NCBI GenBank assembly: GCA_902617375.1 | Contig: CACMWI010000003.1 | Coordinates: 62,001-126,000, forward strand | Origin: an uncultured Alphaproteobacteria bacterium | GTDB taxonomy: Bacteria; Pseudomonadota; Alphaproteobacteria; Methylaequorales; Methylaequoraceae | Direction of reading: 5' to 3' | Length of the DNA: 64,000 bases | In this document: positions 17,092-25,763 of the stretch, in pieces | Layout: each line of letters starts with the position of its first letter | Position numbering within the stretch: position 1 is the stretch's first letter | Notes under the pieces: generated by a model | Told to the model about the DNA's origin: nothing | What the model saw: the letters and a program-made list of their open reading frames with translations, nothing else | Database searches by the model: none | Translations under genes and position numbers: made by a program

Positions 17092-18126
17092 TTATGGATT
17101 GAGGTTTGCTTCTACTTCTTTCCTAGCTCCTTCAGACTCAACGTCTGATATGTCAAGTCTTCTTACCCATTTTCTTATTAACGTCATCTCGTTATCGTTA
17201 ATCTCTGATTCGCTGGATAATATTTTTTCCCAAAGAAATTCAACTAACTCATACTTTTCTCTATAGACCTCAACTTGTTCAACCTTCTTTGTTATTGAAT
17301 AATTCAATTCTTTTTCAATAACAGCAGTCATTACATTACTTGAAATATTAAATTGATCACTAAATATATTTTTCAATAAAGCAAGATCATCAGGAGAGAT
17401 CTTTCCATCAATTCTTGAACACTCAGTTAACATCAAAGAAAGTAATACTGTTTTTTCAAAAGCTTTTAATTTGTTATATGCAACCTTTCCAGCTTCAATA
17501 ACACTAATAGCCTTTATAATTTTAGCTCTTTCATTTCCAGTTTTTTTTGTATCATTAAGACTTTGTTTCTCTAATCCAAATTTTTCGGCACTATTTTCAA
17601 TCAGATCAATCTCGAAGTCATTTTCCTCTCCAACTGATAAAATCTTTTCCCAGATAAATGTAAACATTTGAATTAAGTCACCTTCTAGAAACTTACTTTT
17701 TAGTGTTTCTAAAGCGTCGGGGTCTTTTTCTTGCTCAAGTAATGAGATTGCATATTCTGAATCAATTTCAAATTTTTTAGTAAGTGTCTGAATCAATTTA
17801 TCTTTAAAATTAGCATTTTCCTGAAGACTACTTCTTGATGAGGATTTTAAAATTGATGCTGCCACGTATTTTCTATCCTCAATTGACAGAGTACCAAAAT
17901 AAATTTTATTGGCATCATTTATAAAATGTTCAACTTCAGATATATTTTTATCCAAAGACAAACTGTTTGCTTTTTGTTCGTCGTTAAAATTTTTACTTGA
18001 GTCAATAATAATTTTACATGACTCAATTTCTCCAAGAGGACTTATTGTGCGTTTTAGTAAGGCGTCATCTATGTGAGACTCGTCTTTAATCTCAATTATT
18101 GCTTCGATTTTAATTTTTTTTACCAT
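17092..18126 (-). CDS. TerB-like (tellurite-resistance-type) helical protein
   Basis: A 344-residue cytoplasmic protein. After an N-terminal beta-alpha region (residues 1-60), two helical repeats of about 110 residues look like TerB-type domains. The second contains LMLTECSRIDGKISPDDLALL, matching the family's acidic AxADGxixxxE signature, and the first has a parallel FTFIWEKILSVGEENDFEID, echoed by EFLWEKILSSESEINDNE. TerB-like domains also occur in J-protein DjlA, which is notable given the J-domain gene 0.8 kb away. Its real role is unknown, and tellurite resistance should not be assumed. Confidence 0.65.
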   Translation of the reverse strand: MVKKIKIEAIIEIKDESHIDDALLKRTISPLGEIESCKIIIDSSKNFNDEQKANSLSLDKNISEVEHFINDANKIYFGTLSIEDRKYVAASILKSSSRSSLQENANFKDKLIQTLTKKFEIDSEYAISLLEQEKDPDALETLKSKFLEGDLIQMFTFIWEKILSVGEENDFEIDLIENSAEKFGLEKQSLNDTKKTGNERAKIIKAISVIEAGKVAYNKLKAFEKTVLLSLMLTECSRIDGKISPDDLALLKNIFSDQFNISSNVMTAVIEKELNYSITKKVEQVEVYREKYELVEFLWEKILSSESEINDNEMTLIRKWVRRLDISDVESEGARKEVEANLNP

Positions 18127-18466
18127 TCTTTTTTATATCCCCAACTCAAGAAATCAAAAGGTTAGAAATTATTCTTATTTATTTAATCTTTTGATACAAG
18201 AACAATAATTTATTTAGCTCTATCTTCAATAATTATACTTCCAAAGAGTTACAAATAAAAAAATAGCAATTAAAATTATTTTATCGCTACATTGTTTAGC
18301 TTTTTAGAAAACTTGATGTTTCAAACTTTGAAAAACTGCAACTCCGCATTATAAAGTAATAAAAGCTAATAGTGAGATGGGATAATACAGAGATAGATGA
18401 AAAAATTTAATAAAAAAAATATTCTTTTAAAACAACTGATATCAGAATCAATTAAAAAGTATTAGA
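18127..18466. other. 340-bp intergenic region, no gene seen
   Basis: Very AT-rich spacer between two leftward genes. It probably holds the promoter of the TerB-like gene. The only frame with a plausible start is a 22-codon one on the + strand (18397-18465, MKKFNKKNILLKQ...), which I do not accept as a gene. No tRNA, clear terminator or long repeat was seen. Confidence 0.5.
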
Positions 18467-20404
18467 CTAATTTGCACCTTTCATACTTAAAACCTCTTCC
18501 ATTTTTTCCGACATTTCAGATTTACCTGTTCTACTGTCACCCACTGTTGCAACAGTAATACTTATTTCATCTACTTTTTCTCTTAATTTTTCTACCTTTT
18601 TAATTGCGGTTGTTTTTATTAAATTAATCATATCTTTAGCAGCTCTTTCTGGACCCTCGTGCTCTACTAACTCTCTGTTGTTAAAACCACATTCAATTAG
18701 TCTTTTGTCGGTATTTTTTGCATAAACACCAGCCATAAGCATGCTATGCGCCACTCCAATTTTCATTTTTCCAGATTCAACTCTTTGTTTAATAATATCA
18801 AAAAACTTCTTCTCAATATTTGAGAATTTTTTTGATAAATCAACATGTTCTGGTAAATCTTCCCAGTTTTCGTCTTTCAATAGCGGAAATGGATTTGCCC
18901 AATAGCTGATTTCAATTTTACCTCTATGAGTTTGAGTACTTCCAGCTGCGACTCTTGCTCCTTTTCTAAAATGTTCAAGAGCTTCTTCAACATTCATTTC
19001 AACGTCCATACATGATTTTCCAGGTTCTATCAAATCATAATTATTTAAATAAAGTAAAATATCCAATTCCGACCCATTTGAGACTTCAGTATAATCAGTA
19101 ACTGGAACAATTTGTCGAGCATTAGTTCCTGCATGTTTATTGTAACCTATTTCTCTACCTTCCATTTGCATTTTTGTATGTTCACTAAACCCATCCAAAC
19201 ACGCAAATGCTCCTGTTTCAGTACCAAAAAAATAAGGCACTCCTTCCTTAAGATCTGATAAATTATTATCTGATTTATTAAATAATGAAGCTCTACCCAT
19301 ATCGTCTGCTTTAATAAAAGAATCTGAAATATAAGGCTCATTAGTTTTGGAATCAAATTTGACTAAATAACGTGTGCAACCGCAATGAAGTGGTAAGTGA
19401 TCGTTTGATATGCATAAAACGTTATGTAATGTTAAAATTGGTTTTTTTCCGTATCCAAAATACTTGCAGTCATCAATGTTTGGTATCAACCCCACCAAAA
19501 GGTTATTATCCTTATCGTAATAATACCCCAAATCATCCATAGTAGAATGTGGGCAACCAAAAATGAAGATACCATCTGGTTTTTTATTAACCAGTTTTCT
19601 TACCTTTGAAAACGGAAATAGATTTAATAGACCGGGTTCTAACTCAATGCAACCTCTAGATTTGTGAATGTATGCAATGATGTTCCAACCACCAACCTCG
19701 AAAGGAATTGCTACATAATCTTTTGGGTTAAATAATTTATCTTTATGGGGGTTTTTATTTAATGCAAAAAACGGAAATGCCCTTTTGTTTGCATGTGTAG
19801 TATAGTGAACACCTGTTCTCATATCAGCATGAGTAGTTAAAGGCACCTTATTTAAGTTTGTATAAGATTTGGGTAGCTTTATATTATCCCCCGAAATCTC
19901 CCCACATGTCACATTTGGGTGACATTCAAGACCCTGACTTCTTCTCACACCAGTCCCCATGTCAACTTTGGAAAGAAAAATTCTCCTAGTTTCTAACACT
20001 AGGTCATTTAATCCAGTTGCTCTTTTACTAATTCTATCTTTTATTGATTCAGCACTCTCCTTGGAAGATAATATTTCATCATGTAGCTTAATAAGTCTTG
20101 TGTAAGATTTCTTTCTAAAGTAATGGAACAGCCCTTCTAAAAATCCTATGTACTCTTTGTAAATTGACAATTTCGCATCAGAAATATTTTCAGATTTTAA
20201 AATCTCAATAAATATATCTGGGTAGACTTTTTCAACAAAGTCACTCTTATGGAGTATTTCGTCTTTTTGTTCGCTCTGTTTTCTGGATTTTAATTCAGAT
20301 AAAAACTTTCGTTTATAAATATCTAAGTATTTTTTGAATGTTTGACTTGTAATAAGTTCTAAAGGAGTCTGACAACCATCTCTGATTTCTAAAATTTCAC
20401 TCAT
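18467..20404 (-). CDS. Large protein of unknown function with an HPr-kinase-like P-loop at the C-terminus
   Basis: A 645-residue protein. I start it at ATG 20404 (MSEILEIRDG); the open frame reaches a TTG at 20455. The N-terminal 150 residues are helical. A central mixed region has many His/Cys clusters: THADMRTGVHYTTHANKR, FGCPHSTMDD and LPLHCGCTRY. At residues 622-630, GDSRTGKSE is a perfect Walker A, and its GxSxxGKSE form resembles HPr kinase/phosphorylase and PEP carboxykinase P-loops. The protein ends only about 15 residues later, with no Walker B after it. I cannot name the family; a nucleotide-dependent enzyme is likely. Confidence 0.7.
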   Translation of the reverse strand: MSEILEIRDGCQTPLELITSQTFKKYLDIYKRKFLSELKSRKQSEQKDEILHKSDFVEKVYPDIFIEILKSENISDAKLSIYKEYIGFLEGLFHYFRKKSYTRLIKLHDEILSSKESAESIKDRISKRATGLNDLVLETRRIFLSKVDMGTGVRRSQGLECHPNVTCGEISGDNIKLPKSYTNLNKVPLTTHADMRTGVHYTTHANKRAFPFFALNKNPHKDKLFNPKDYVAIPFEVGGWNIIAYIHKSRGCIELEPGLLNLFPFSKVRKLVNKKPDGIFIFGCPHSTMDDLGYYYDKDNNLLVGLIPNIDDCKYFGYGKKPILTLHNVLCISNDHLPLHCGCTRYLVKFDSKTNEPYISDSFIKADDMGRASLFNKSDNNLSDLKEGVPYFFGTETGAFACLDGFSEHTKMQMEGREIGYNKHAGTNARQIVPVTDYTEVSNGSELDILLYLNNYDLIEPGKSCMDVEMNVEEALEHFRKGARVAAGSTQTHRGKIEISYWANPFPLLKDENWEDLPEHVDLSKKFSNIEKKFFDIIKQRVESGKMKIGVAHSMLMAGVYAKNTDKRLIECGFNNRELVEHEGPERAAKDMINLIKTTAIKKVEKLREKVDEISITVATVGDSRTGKSEMSEKMEEVLSMKGAN

Positions 20405-20494
20405 AAGTCTATTGATTTCAAATTTTCTTATATGAAATTTTATCAATAAATTCAAGTAATAATTAATAGGTGGGATAAACTCTTAATAAAAAAA

Positions 20495-20950
20495 TTAAAA
20501 ATACCTGCTTATTAGATTATCAATTGATTTAAAGTCATTTTCTTTAATTATTAAGTTACACTTATTTGTTTTTTTAATATCAAAAAAGGTATTTTCGAAT
20601 TCGAAATTTATATATTTTTCATTTAAATTTGAATCATAACATATTGGGTTTATACCTGATATGTTAGGTTTAAATTTAGTGTTAAAAACAATAGGTGATA
20701 AGTTTTTAATATTACCAGGAACTAATCCGAAAGGAGATAGAAATCCAGCTTGATACAACTTTTCTCCAATAATACTTATTGAACCAGTAATTGCCAAAGT
20801 ATTGAAATTTCCTATTGATTTATTAGTATTCATTTTCAAAGATTGATTATTATTATTGAAAAGAAGATTTTGTTCAAAAGAAGTTGATGTTGCAAAGCAT
20901 TGACTCGCACATACAAAAAATAAAATTAAAAATTTGAATATAAACCTCAT
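20495..20950 (-). CDS. Secreted hypothetical protein
   Basis: A 151-residue product with a clear signal peptide (MRFIFKFLILFFVCASQCFA). The mature part is Asn-rich and beta-like, with two Cys (NPICYDS and TNKCNLI) that could form a periplasmic disulphide. No family is recognised. It lies 90 nt upstream of the large P-loop gene on the same strand, so the two may share a transcript. It diverges from the amidotransferase gene, with 69 nt between their starts. Confidence 0.65.
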   Translation of the reverse strand: MRFIFKFLILFFVCASQCFATSTSFEQNLLFNNNNQSLKMNTNKSIGNFNTLAITGSISIIGEKLYQAGFLSPFGLVPGNIKNLSPIVFNTKFKPNISGINPICYDSNLNEKYINFEFENTFFDIKKTNKCNLIIKENDFKSIDNLISRYF

Positions 20951-21019
20951 AACAAAATAGTATTAAAGAAAGTTTTATAATCAATCAGAAAATCATTTTT
21001 TGTATTATAATTTATTTTA

Positions 21020-21748
21020 ATGAAGAAAGTAATTGTATTTCAACACGTTCATTACGAAGATTTGGAAAAAATCGAGGAATATTTATTAAAAAAAGATTTA
21101 GTTATTGAAAAAATTAGACTTTATGAGAATCAAGACATCCCAAAAGATTTATCGCAATTTTCTTTAATGATTTCTTTAGGAGGACCAATGGATACCTGGA
21201 TGGTAAAACAATTCCCTTGGATCGTAAAAGAAAAAAATGCCATCAAAGAATTTGTAATTAATTTAGAGAAACCTTTTATAGGTATTTGTCTTGGTTGCCA
21301 ATTGTTAGGAGAAGTTTTAGGTGGGAAAGTCCAAAAGTCCAAATTTAGTGAAATCGGATTTTTTAATTTGATTGCAAAAGAGACAATGAATAACGATAGA
21401 AATTTAAATTTTTTTCCAAAAAAAGTCCCAGTTTTTCAATGGCATAGTTATGAGGTATGTTCTTTAAGTAACTCAAAAACCGAAAATCTTGCCACTACGA
21501 GTTGTACAGAAAATCAATTTTTCAGATACAAGAGTCATGCATACGGATTACAATTTCATTTTGAGATAGATCTTAATACCATTGAAAAATGGCTTAAAGA
21601 GAAAAAGTTTAGAATAACTTTAGAAAACATTTTTGGATCGAATCCAATAAAAACTATAAAAAAAAGATATTTAAATGAAATTAATCAAATGAATCTTCTT
21701 TGTGAAAATTTTATTTTAAACTTAGTAAAAAATTTAAATGTTAATTAG
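21020..21748 (+). CDS. Class I glutamine amidotransferase-like protein (GMP-synthase-subunit type)
   Basis: A stand-alone class I glutamine amidotransferase of 242 residues. The nucleophile Cys90 lies in GICLGCQLLGEVLGG, and the His180/Glu182 pair in GLQFHFEID completes the triad. SLGGPMDTW is the oxyanion-region strand typical of YfeJ/GuaA-like stand-alone domains. Such proteins hydrolyse glutamine or gamma-glutamyl compounds; the acceptor is not evident. It is followed after 3 nt by nth, so the two form an operon. Confidence 0.88.
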   Translation: MKKVIVFQHVHYEDLEKIEEYLLKKDLVIEKIRLYENQDIPKDLSQFSLMISLGGPMDTWMVKQFPWIVKEKNAIKEFVINLEKPFIGICLGCQLLGEVLGGKVQKSKFSEIGFFNLIAKETMNNDRNLNFFPKKVPVFQWHSYEVCSLSNSKTENLATTSCTENQFFRYKSHAYGLQFHFEIDLNTIEKWLKEKKFRITLENIFGSNPIKTIKKRYLNEINQMNLLCENFILNLVKNLNVN

Positions 21749-21751
21749 ATA

Positions 21752-22402
21752 ATGAATAAAAAACAAAGAGTAGAATTCATAACACAGACTTTAGATTCGC
21801 TTTACCCAAAAACTCCGGTTCCGCTAAACCACAAAAATAATTTTCAATTATTAATAGCTGTTTTATTAAGCGCGCAATGCACAGACGAAAGAGTTAATAG
21901 AATCACTCCAGAATTATTTAAAAAGGCAGATAATGCTTTTAGTATGGCTAAATTAAATACTGATTTGATTTATAATATTATAAGACCTTGCGGATTAGCT
22001 CCCAAAAAATCAAAAGCCATATCTGAATTATCAAAAATACTTGTAAAACATTTTGAAGGAAAAGTTCCAGAAAACATCGACGAACTAGAAAAACTTCCAG
22101 GCGTGGGACATAAAACTGCAAGTGTAGTTATTTCTCAGGGATTTGGGCATCCTGCATTTCCAGTCGACACTCACATACATAGATTAGCACAAAGATGGGG
22201 GCTTACAAATGGAAGAAGTGTTTTTCAAACAGAAAAAGATCTAAAGAGGCTTTTTCCTAAAAATAGCTGGAATAAACTTCACCTCCAAATAATATTTTAT
22301 GGAAGAGAATACTGCACGGCTAGAGGTTGTAAGGGACTAGTTTGTGAGATCTGTAAAAGGTGTTTTCCAAAAAGAATAAGACCTTTTAAAAATAAAAAAT
22401 AG
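21752..22402 (+). CDS. nth: Endonuclease III (DNA glycosylase/AP lyase)
   Basis: Base-excision-repair enzyme for oxidised pyrimidines. The helix-hairpin-helix LPGVGHKTA carries catalytic Lys121, and Asp139 (FPVDTHIHRLA) completes the active site. The C-terminal Fe-S region has five Cys (188, 193, 198, 201, 204), in a spacing that differs from the classic Cx6Cx2Cx5C of E. coli. Length is 216 aa. Its stop is directly adjacent to the stop of coq7 on the other strand. Confidence 0.96.
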   Translation: MNKKQRVEFITQTLDSLYPKTPVPLNHKNNFQLLIAVLLSAQCTDERVNRITPELFKKADNAFSMAKLNTDLIYNIIRPCGLAPKKSKAISELSKILVKHFEGKVPENIDELEKLPGVGHKTASVVISQGFGHPAFPVDTHIHRLAQRWGLTNGRSVFQTEKDLKRLFPKNSWNKLHLQIIFYGREYCTARGCKGLVCEICKRCFPKRIRPFKNKK

Positions 22403-22951
22403 TCAAATTTTTTTTGAAAGCTTTACAGCAAGTGATGATCCTGAGTTTATTATCCTTCCCCAAAGAACTTGTAATATAGAAAATTCTTTGGCAGAAAATA
22501 TTGCTTCGTTTTTATGAGTAACTTCGTCATCTTGTAATTTTTTTATAAATCTTTTTATATTTGTGTATTTTTTTTTTGAACCTAAAGATTTAATTTGCTG
22601 CTCGTAATGTTTCTCAACAAAACTTTCAACATAATATATAGTAGCAAATACAAAATTTTTACCGAAAAGAGATGGTATAAAACCTGTCAAAAATCCTGCA
22701 ATCTTCCATAAGGGAATTAATTTACTTCTAAATTTTTTTTCAAGGATATCTTCTATCATTCTTAAATGCTCAGACTCTGTTTTAAGATGACTTTTAGAAA
22801 AATCTATGACTTCATTGTCTCGAGAAACCATCAGAATTGCTTTATATATAAAAACCGCACCTGTTTCACCAGCATGATTTGTTCTAAAAGAGGATATTAA
22901 AAAATCTGGAATAGTTAATTTCATTGTGAAAATTCTTTTTATTATTTTCAT
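22403..22951 (-). CDS. coq7: Demethoxyubiquinone hydroxylase Coq7
   Basis: Membrane-associated di-iron monooxygenase of ubiquinone synthesis. Iron-ligand motifs are visible: Glu in NHAGETGAV, ExxH in TESEHLRMIED, Glu in YYVESFVEKHY, and ExxH in DDEVTHKNEA. The length of 182 aa fits single-domain Coq7. It may start at ATG 22951 or nine codons later at MKLTIPDFL, which looks more like the family N-terminus. It diverges from the CBS-domain gene. Confidence 0.94.
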   Translation of the reverse strand: MKIIKRIFTMKLTIPDFLISSFRTNHAGETGAVFIYKAILMVSRDNEVIDFSKSHLKTESEHLRMIEDILEKKFRSKLIPLWKIAGFLTGFIPSLFGKNFVFATIYYVESFVEKHYEQQIKSLGSKKKYTNIKRFIKKLQDDEVTHKNEAIFSAKEFSILQVLWGRIINSGSSLAVKLSKKI

Positions 22952-23069
22952 TTTTGTTTTTAAAAATTATTATCAACACTTTTTTGCAGAAAAAAGTTAT
23001 AGAATTGCAAATACTCTTTAAGTTTGATACAAAATCACATTAGAATTTAATTTAAATATTGGAGAATTT

Positions 23070-23585
23070 ATGAAGATATCTGAAAGACCAGAATTTAAGA
23101 GTAAAAAACCGCCAATTACATTTTTTGAAAATGATAAGGTTATCGATGCTGTAAAAGCGATGACAAAAGATAACTTTGGGTCTGTTGTTATAACAGATAA
23201 GCAAAGCAAAGTAAGGGGAATAGTAACCGAAAGAGACCTTATGAAAAAACTTTTATTCAAATCTATGAATCCTAAAACGACAAAACTCAAAGATATAATG
23301 ACTTCCCCTGTAAAAGTTGCTGACAAAGACGATGAAATGGTAATATGGTTGAGACAGATGTCAAACGAGAGATTTAGACATGTACCTGTTGTCGATAAAT
23401 CTGGGAAACTTATTAATATCATGTCTCAAGGTGACTTTGTTTCTTATTCATGGCCAAATTTAATGTATCAGGTAAAAGAAATGACCAAAGAAAACTACTT
23501 TAAAGCAAATCAAGTAGTTCTCATTATTTTAAGTCTTCTGGTTTATACTTTAGTAACTACAGTTCTTGCCATTAAATTGGTATAA
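23070..23585 (+). CDS. CBS-domain pair with C-terminal membrane anchor
   Basis: A 171-residue protein with two CBS motifs forming a Bateman module (about residues 8-65 and 75-130: GSVVITDKQSKVRGIVTERD and FRHVPVVDKSGKLINIMSQGD). These modules usually sense adenosine nucleotides or SAM. After a charged linker the protein ends in a single transmembrane helix (VVLIILSLLVYTLVTTVLAI), so it is probably membrane-bound. The effector target is unknown. It diverges from coq7, and its 3' end is close to the next small gene. Confidence 0.85.
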   Translation: MKISERPEFKSKKPPITFFENDKVIDAVKAMTKDNFGSVVITDKQSKVRGIVTERDLMKKLLFKSMNPKTTKLKDIMTSPVKVADKDDEMVIWLRQMSNERFRHVPVVDKSGKLINIMSQGDFVSYSWPNLMYQVKEMTKENYFKANQVVLIILSLLVYTLVTTVLAIKLV

Positions 23586-23616
23586 CAAAAAAACACTTAC
23601 AATTAGTATAGTTTTA

Positions 23617-23895
23617 GTGTTTATTAGAGTTGTAAATATTAAGTTTTCTTCAAAGATTGAAGCTGATGCTATGAATGCACTGGCTAAACATGAATTAATC
23701 AATGTCTTACCAGGTATTTTGTCTATTGAAGTTGTTCGAATAACAGATCTTCATAGCATTGTAGTAAACAAATTTGATTCCAAGGAATCAGCAGAAAAGT
23801 CGAAAGAACTTGTAATAAATAAATTGAAATCAAATTCAAATATTAAAGTTGAGATTTTTGAAGGTAATAGATCTTTTATCATTGAAAAGTCATAA
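23617..23895 (+). CDS. Small dimeric alpha-beta-barrel-like protein
   Basis: A product of about 92 residues, predicted to have the betaalphabeta-betaalphabeta pattern of ferredoxin-like (ABM-type) domains: strand VVNIKFSS, helix KIEADAMNALAKHEL, strand ILSIEVVRI, strand SIVVNKFDS, helix ESAEKSKELVINKL, strand IKVEIFEGN. The open frame extends back to 23566 inside the CBS gene. I prefer GTG 23617, because the earlier part looks like a shadow of the upstream gene. The function is unknown. Confidence 0.55.
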   Translation: MFIRVVNIKFSSKIEADAMNALAKHELINVLPGILSIEVVRITDLHSIVVNKFDSKESAEKSKELVINKLKSNSNIKVEIFEGNRSFIIEKS

Positions 23896-23959
23896 AAGAA
23901 AATCCAAACTTATCCTTATGAGTAAATTAAACTAACGAACCTTTTAAGGTTTTTATTAA

Positions 23960-24871
23960 ATGATCGCTATTGATATTAAAAATTTAAATAAGTCCTATGA
24001 AAATGGATTAAAAGCTTTAAAAAATATAAATCTCTCCGTTAGAAGTGGTGAGATTTTTGCTTTATTGGGTCCAAATGGAGCAGGAAAATCAACATTGATA
24101 AATATTATTTGCGGAATTTCAAAAAAAACAAGTGGTAAGGTTACTATATTTGGAAAAGATAATATTCTTGATTACAAATTCACAAGATCTAAAATTGGAT
24201 TAGTCCCACAAGAGATAGCAACCGACTCATTTGAAAAAGTAATTAACACCCTTAAATTCAGTAGAGGTTTATTTAATAAAGTTCCATCTGATGAATATTT
24301 AAGTTTTATACTAAAAAGTTTGAATTTAGTAACAAAGAAAAATAATCAAATTAGAACTCTCTCTGGAGGCATGAAAAGAAGAGTCATGATTGCAAAGGCA
24401 TTGTCGCATGAACCAAAAATTCTTTTTTTAGACGAACCAACTGCAGGAGTGGATGTCAATCTGAGAAAAACTCTATGGAATTTTTTAAATAAACTAAAAA
24501 AAAATGGAGTAACCATATTTCTCACAACTCATTATATTGAAGAGGCTGAAAATATTGCAGATAGAATTGGAATAATCAACAACGGAGAAATTTTAATCAC
24601 TGAAAACAAAAAGAAATTGATTGAGAAACTAGGTGAAAAAAAAATTATTATTACAATAAATAGCTCACACAATAAAATTTCGTACATTACAAAAAAATAT
24701 CAGCTAAAGAAAAATAAAAATAAACTCAGTTATATTTATAACTCCAAAAAAAATATTGATCTTTCCGCTAGTCTATTATCTGACTTAGTAAAATCTTCAG
24801 TTAAAATTGATGACATTGAAATTGAAAAAAGTAACCTTGAAGAGATTTTTTTAAATATGGTAGAAAAATGA
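23960..24871 (+). CDS. ABC-2 type transporter, ATP-binding protein
   Basis: ATPase of a two-gene exporter (303 aa). Walker [10 protein letters not shown] is at residues 37-45, the Q-loop in GLVPQE, signature LSGGMKRR, Walker [13 protein letters not shown] and the H-loop in TTHYIEEAE. It resembles YadG/NatA/DrrA ATPases. The permease gene overlaps its last 4 nt (ATGA), so the two are translationally coupled. The substrate is not determined. Confidence 0.95.
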   Translation: MIAIDIKNLNKSYENGLKALKNINLSVRSGEIFALLGPNGAGKSTLINIICGISKKTSGKVTIFGKDNILDYKFTRSKIGLVPQEIATDSFEKVINTLKFSRGLFNKVPSDEYLSFILKSLNLVTKKNNQIRTLSGGMKRRVMIAKALSHEPKILFLDEPTAGVDVNLRKTLWNFLNKLKKNGVTIFLTTHYIEEAENIADRIGIINNGEILITENKKKLIEKLGEKKIIITINSSHNKISYITKKYQLKKNKNKLSYIYNSKKNIDLSASLLSDLVKSSVKIDDIEIEKSNLEEIFLNMVEK

Positions 24872-25629
24872 ATTTAAGAGGAATTTTTGCGATATACCAT
24901 TTTGAAATGTCAAGAATGTTTAGAACGGTTTCTCAAAGTATAGCGTCACCAGTTCTTTCAACTGCATTGTATTTTATTGTTTTTGGTTCTGCAATTGGTT
25001 CGAAAATTGGAAATATTGATGGAGTAAATTATACATCTTTTCTTGTCCCTGGTTTAATAATGTTAACAATATTAAATCAAAGTGTTTCAAATGCATCATT
25101 CGGAATTTACTTTCCAAAATTTAGTGGGACCATTTATGAAATATTATCTGCTCCAATTTCACCAATTGAGATAACATGTGGATATGTTTTAGCTGCAGCG
25201 AGCAAGTCAGTACTAGTTGGGCTGATTATTTTAATAACCTCGGCCTTTTTTATAGAAATAACAATTTTACATCCGTTTTGGATGCTATTATTTCTTATTC
25301 TAATGAGCATAACATTCAGCTTGTTTGGATTTATAATTGGAATATGGGCAAACGACTTTCAAAAAATACAGTTAATTCCGTCATTTATTTTGACACCATT
25401 AACTTTTCTTGGTGGAAGTTTTTACTCAATAAGTATGCTACCTGATTTTTGGCAAAAACTTTCTTACGTTAATCCAATTGTGTATTTAATAAGTTCTTTT
25501 AGATGGAGTTTTTACGGTAACTCTGATGTAAATGTCGTTGTTTCAATTTCAGCTACTTTTTTTTTTCTAGTTTTGTGTATGGTTTTTGTCTCTTGGATTT
25601 TTAAGACTGGCTACAAAATTAAGACATAA
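24868..25629 (+). CDS. ABC-2 type transporter, permease protein
   Basis: Six-span ABC-2 family permease of 253 residues, similar to Yad[23 protein letters not shown] at the first span, [11 protein letters not shown], then the ABC-2 region FEISAP-like [13 protein letters not shown] and [16 protein letters not shown]. With the upstream ATPase it makes a half-size inner-membrane exporter. In E. coli YadGH the substrate is also unknown; lipid, polysaccharide or drug export are possibilities for this class. Confidence 0.93.
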   Translation: MNLRGIFAIYHFEMSRMFRTVSQSIASPVLSTALYFIVFGSAIGSKIGNIDGVNYTSFLVPGLIMLTILNQSVSNASFGIYFPKFSGTIYEILSAPISPIEITCGYVLAAASKSVLVGLIILITSAFFIEITILHPFWMLLFLILMSITFSLFGFIIGIWANDFQKIQLIPSFILTPLTFLGGSFYSISMLPDFWQKLSYVNPIVYLISSFRWSFYGNSDVNVVVSISATFFFLVLCMVFVSWIFKTGYKIKT

Positions 25630-25698
25630 TAAAATGATTAGAATATAATTTATTAAAAAATTTTTATATCGTCTTTTATTTAAGATGTTATTAATTAT

Positions 25699-25715
25699 TT
25701 TAGAATCATTCTTAA
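25699..25715. promoter_or_regulatory. ICE-like palindrome (possible Irr/Fur-family operator)
   Basis: TTTAGAATCATTCTTAA contains a perfect inverted repeat AGAAT-C-ATTCT, 48 nt before the ATG of the putative metal exporter. From memory, the Irr (iron control element) consensus of alphaproteobacteria is close to TTTAGAAnnnTTCTAAA, and this site differs from it at one or two positions. Binding by Irr or another Fur-family regulator is inference; AT-rich DNA makes chance palindromes fairly likely. Confidence 0.4.
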
Positions 25716-25763
25716 TTAGATTGTTGAATTATTTACAAAAACTAGTATATATTATTATAATCT

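Noticed and set aside
17092-18126. Reading the TerB-like gene as a tellurite-resistance determinant
   Set aside because: No other ter genes are present; the domain is widespread in proteins with other roles.
18397-18465. 22-codon + strand frame with a weak ribosome binding site
   Set aside because: Too short, no conserved feature, in an AT-rich spacer where such frames arise by chance.
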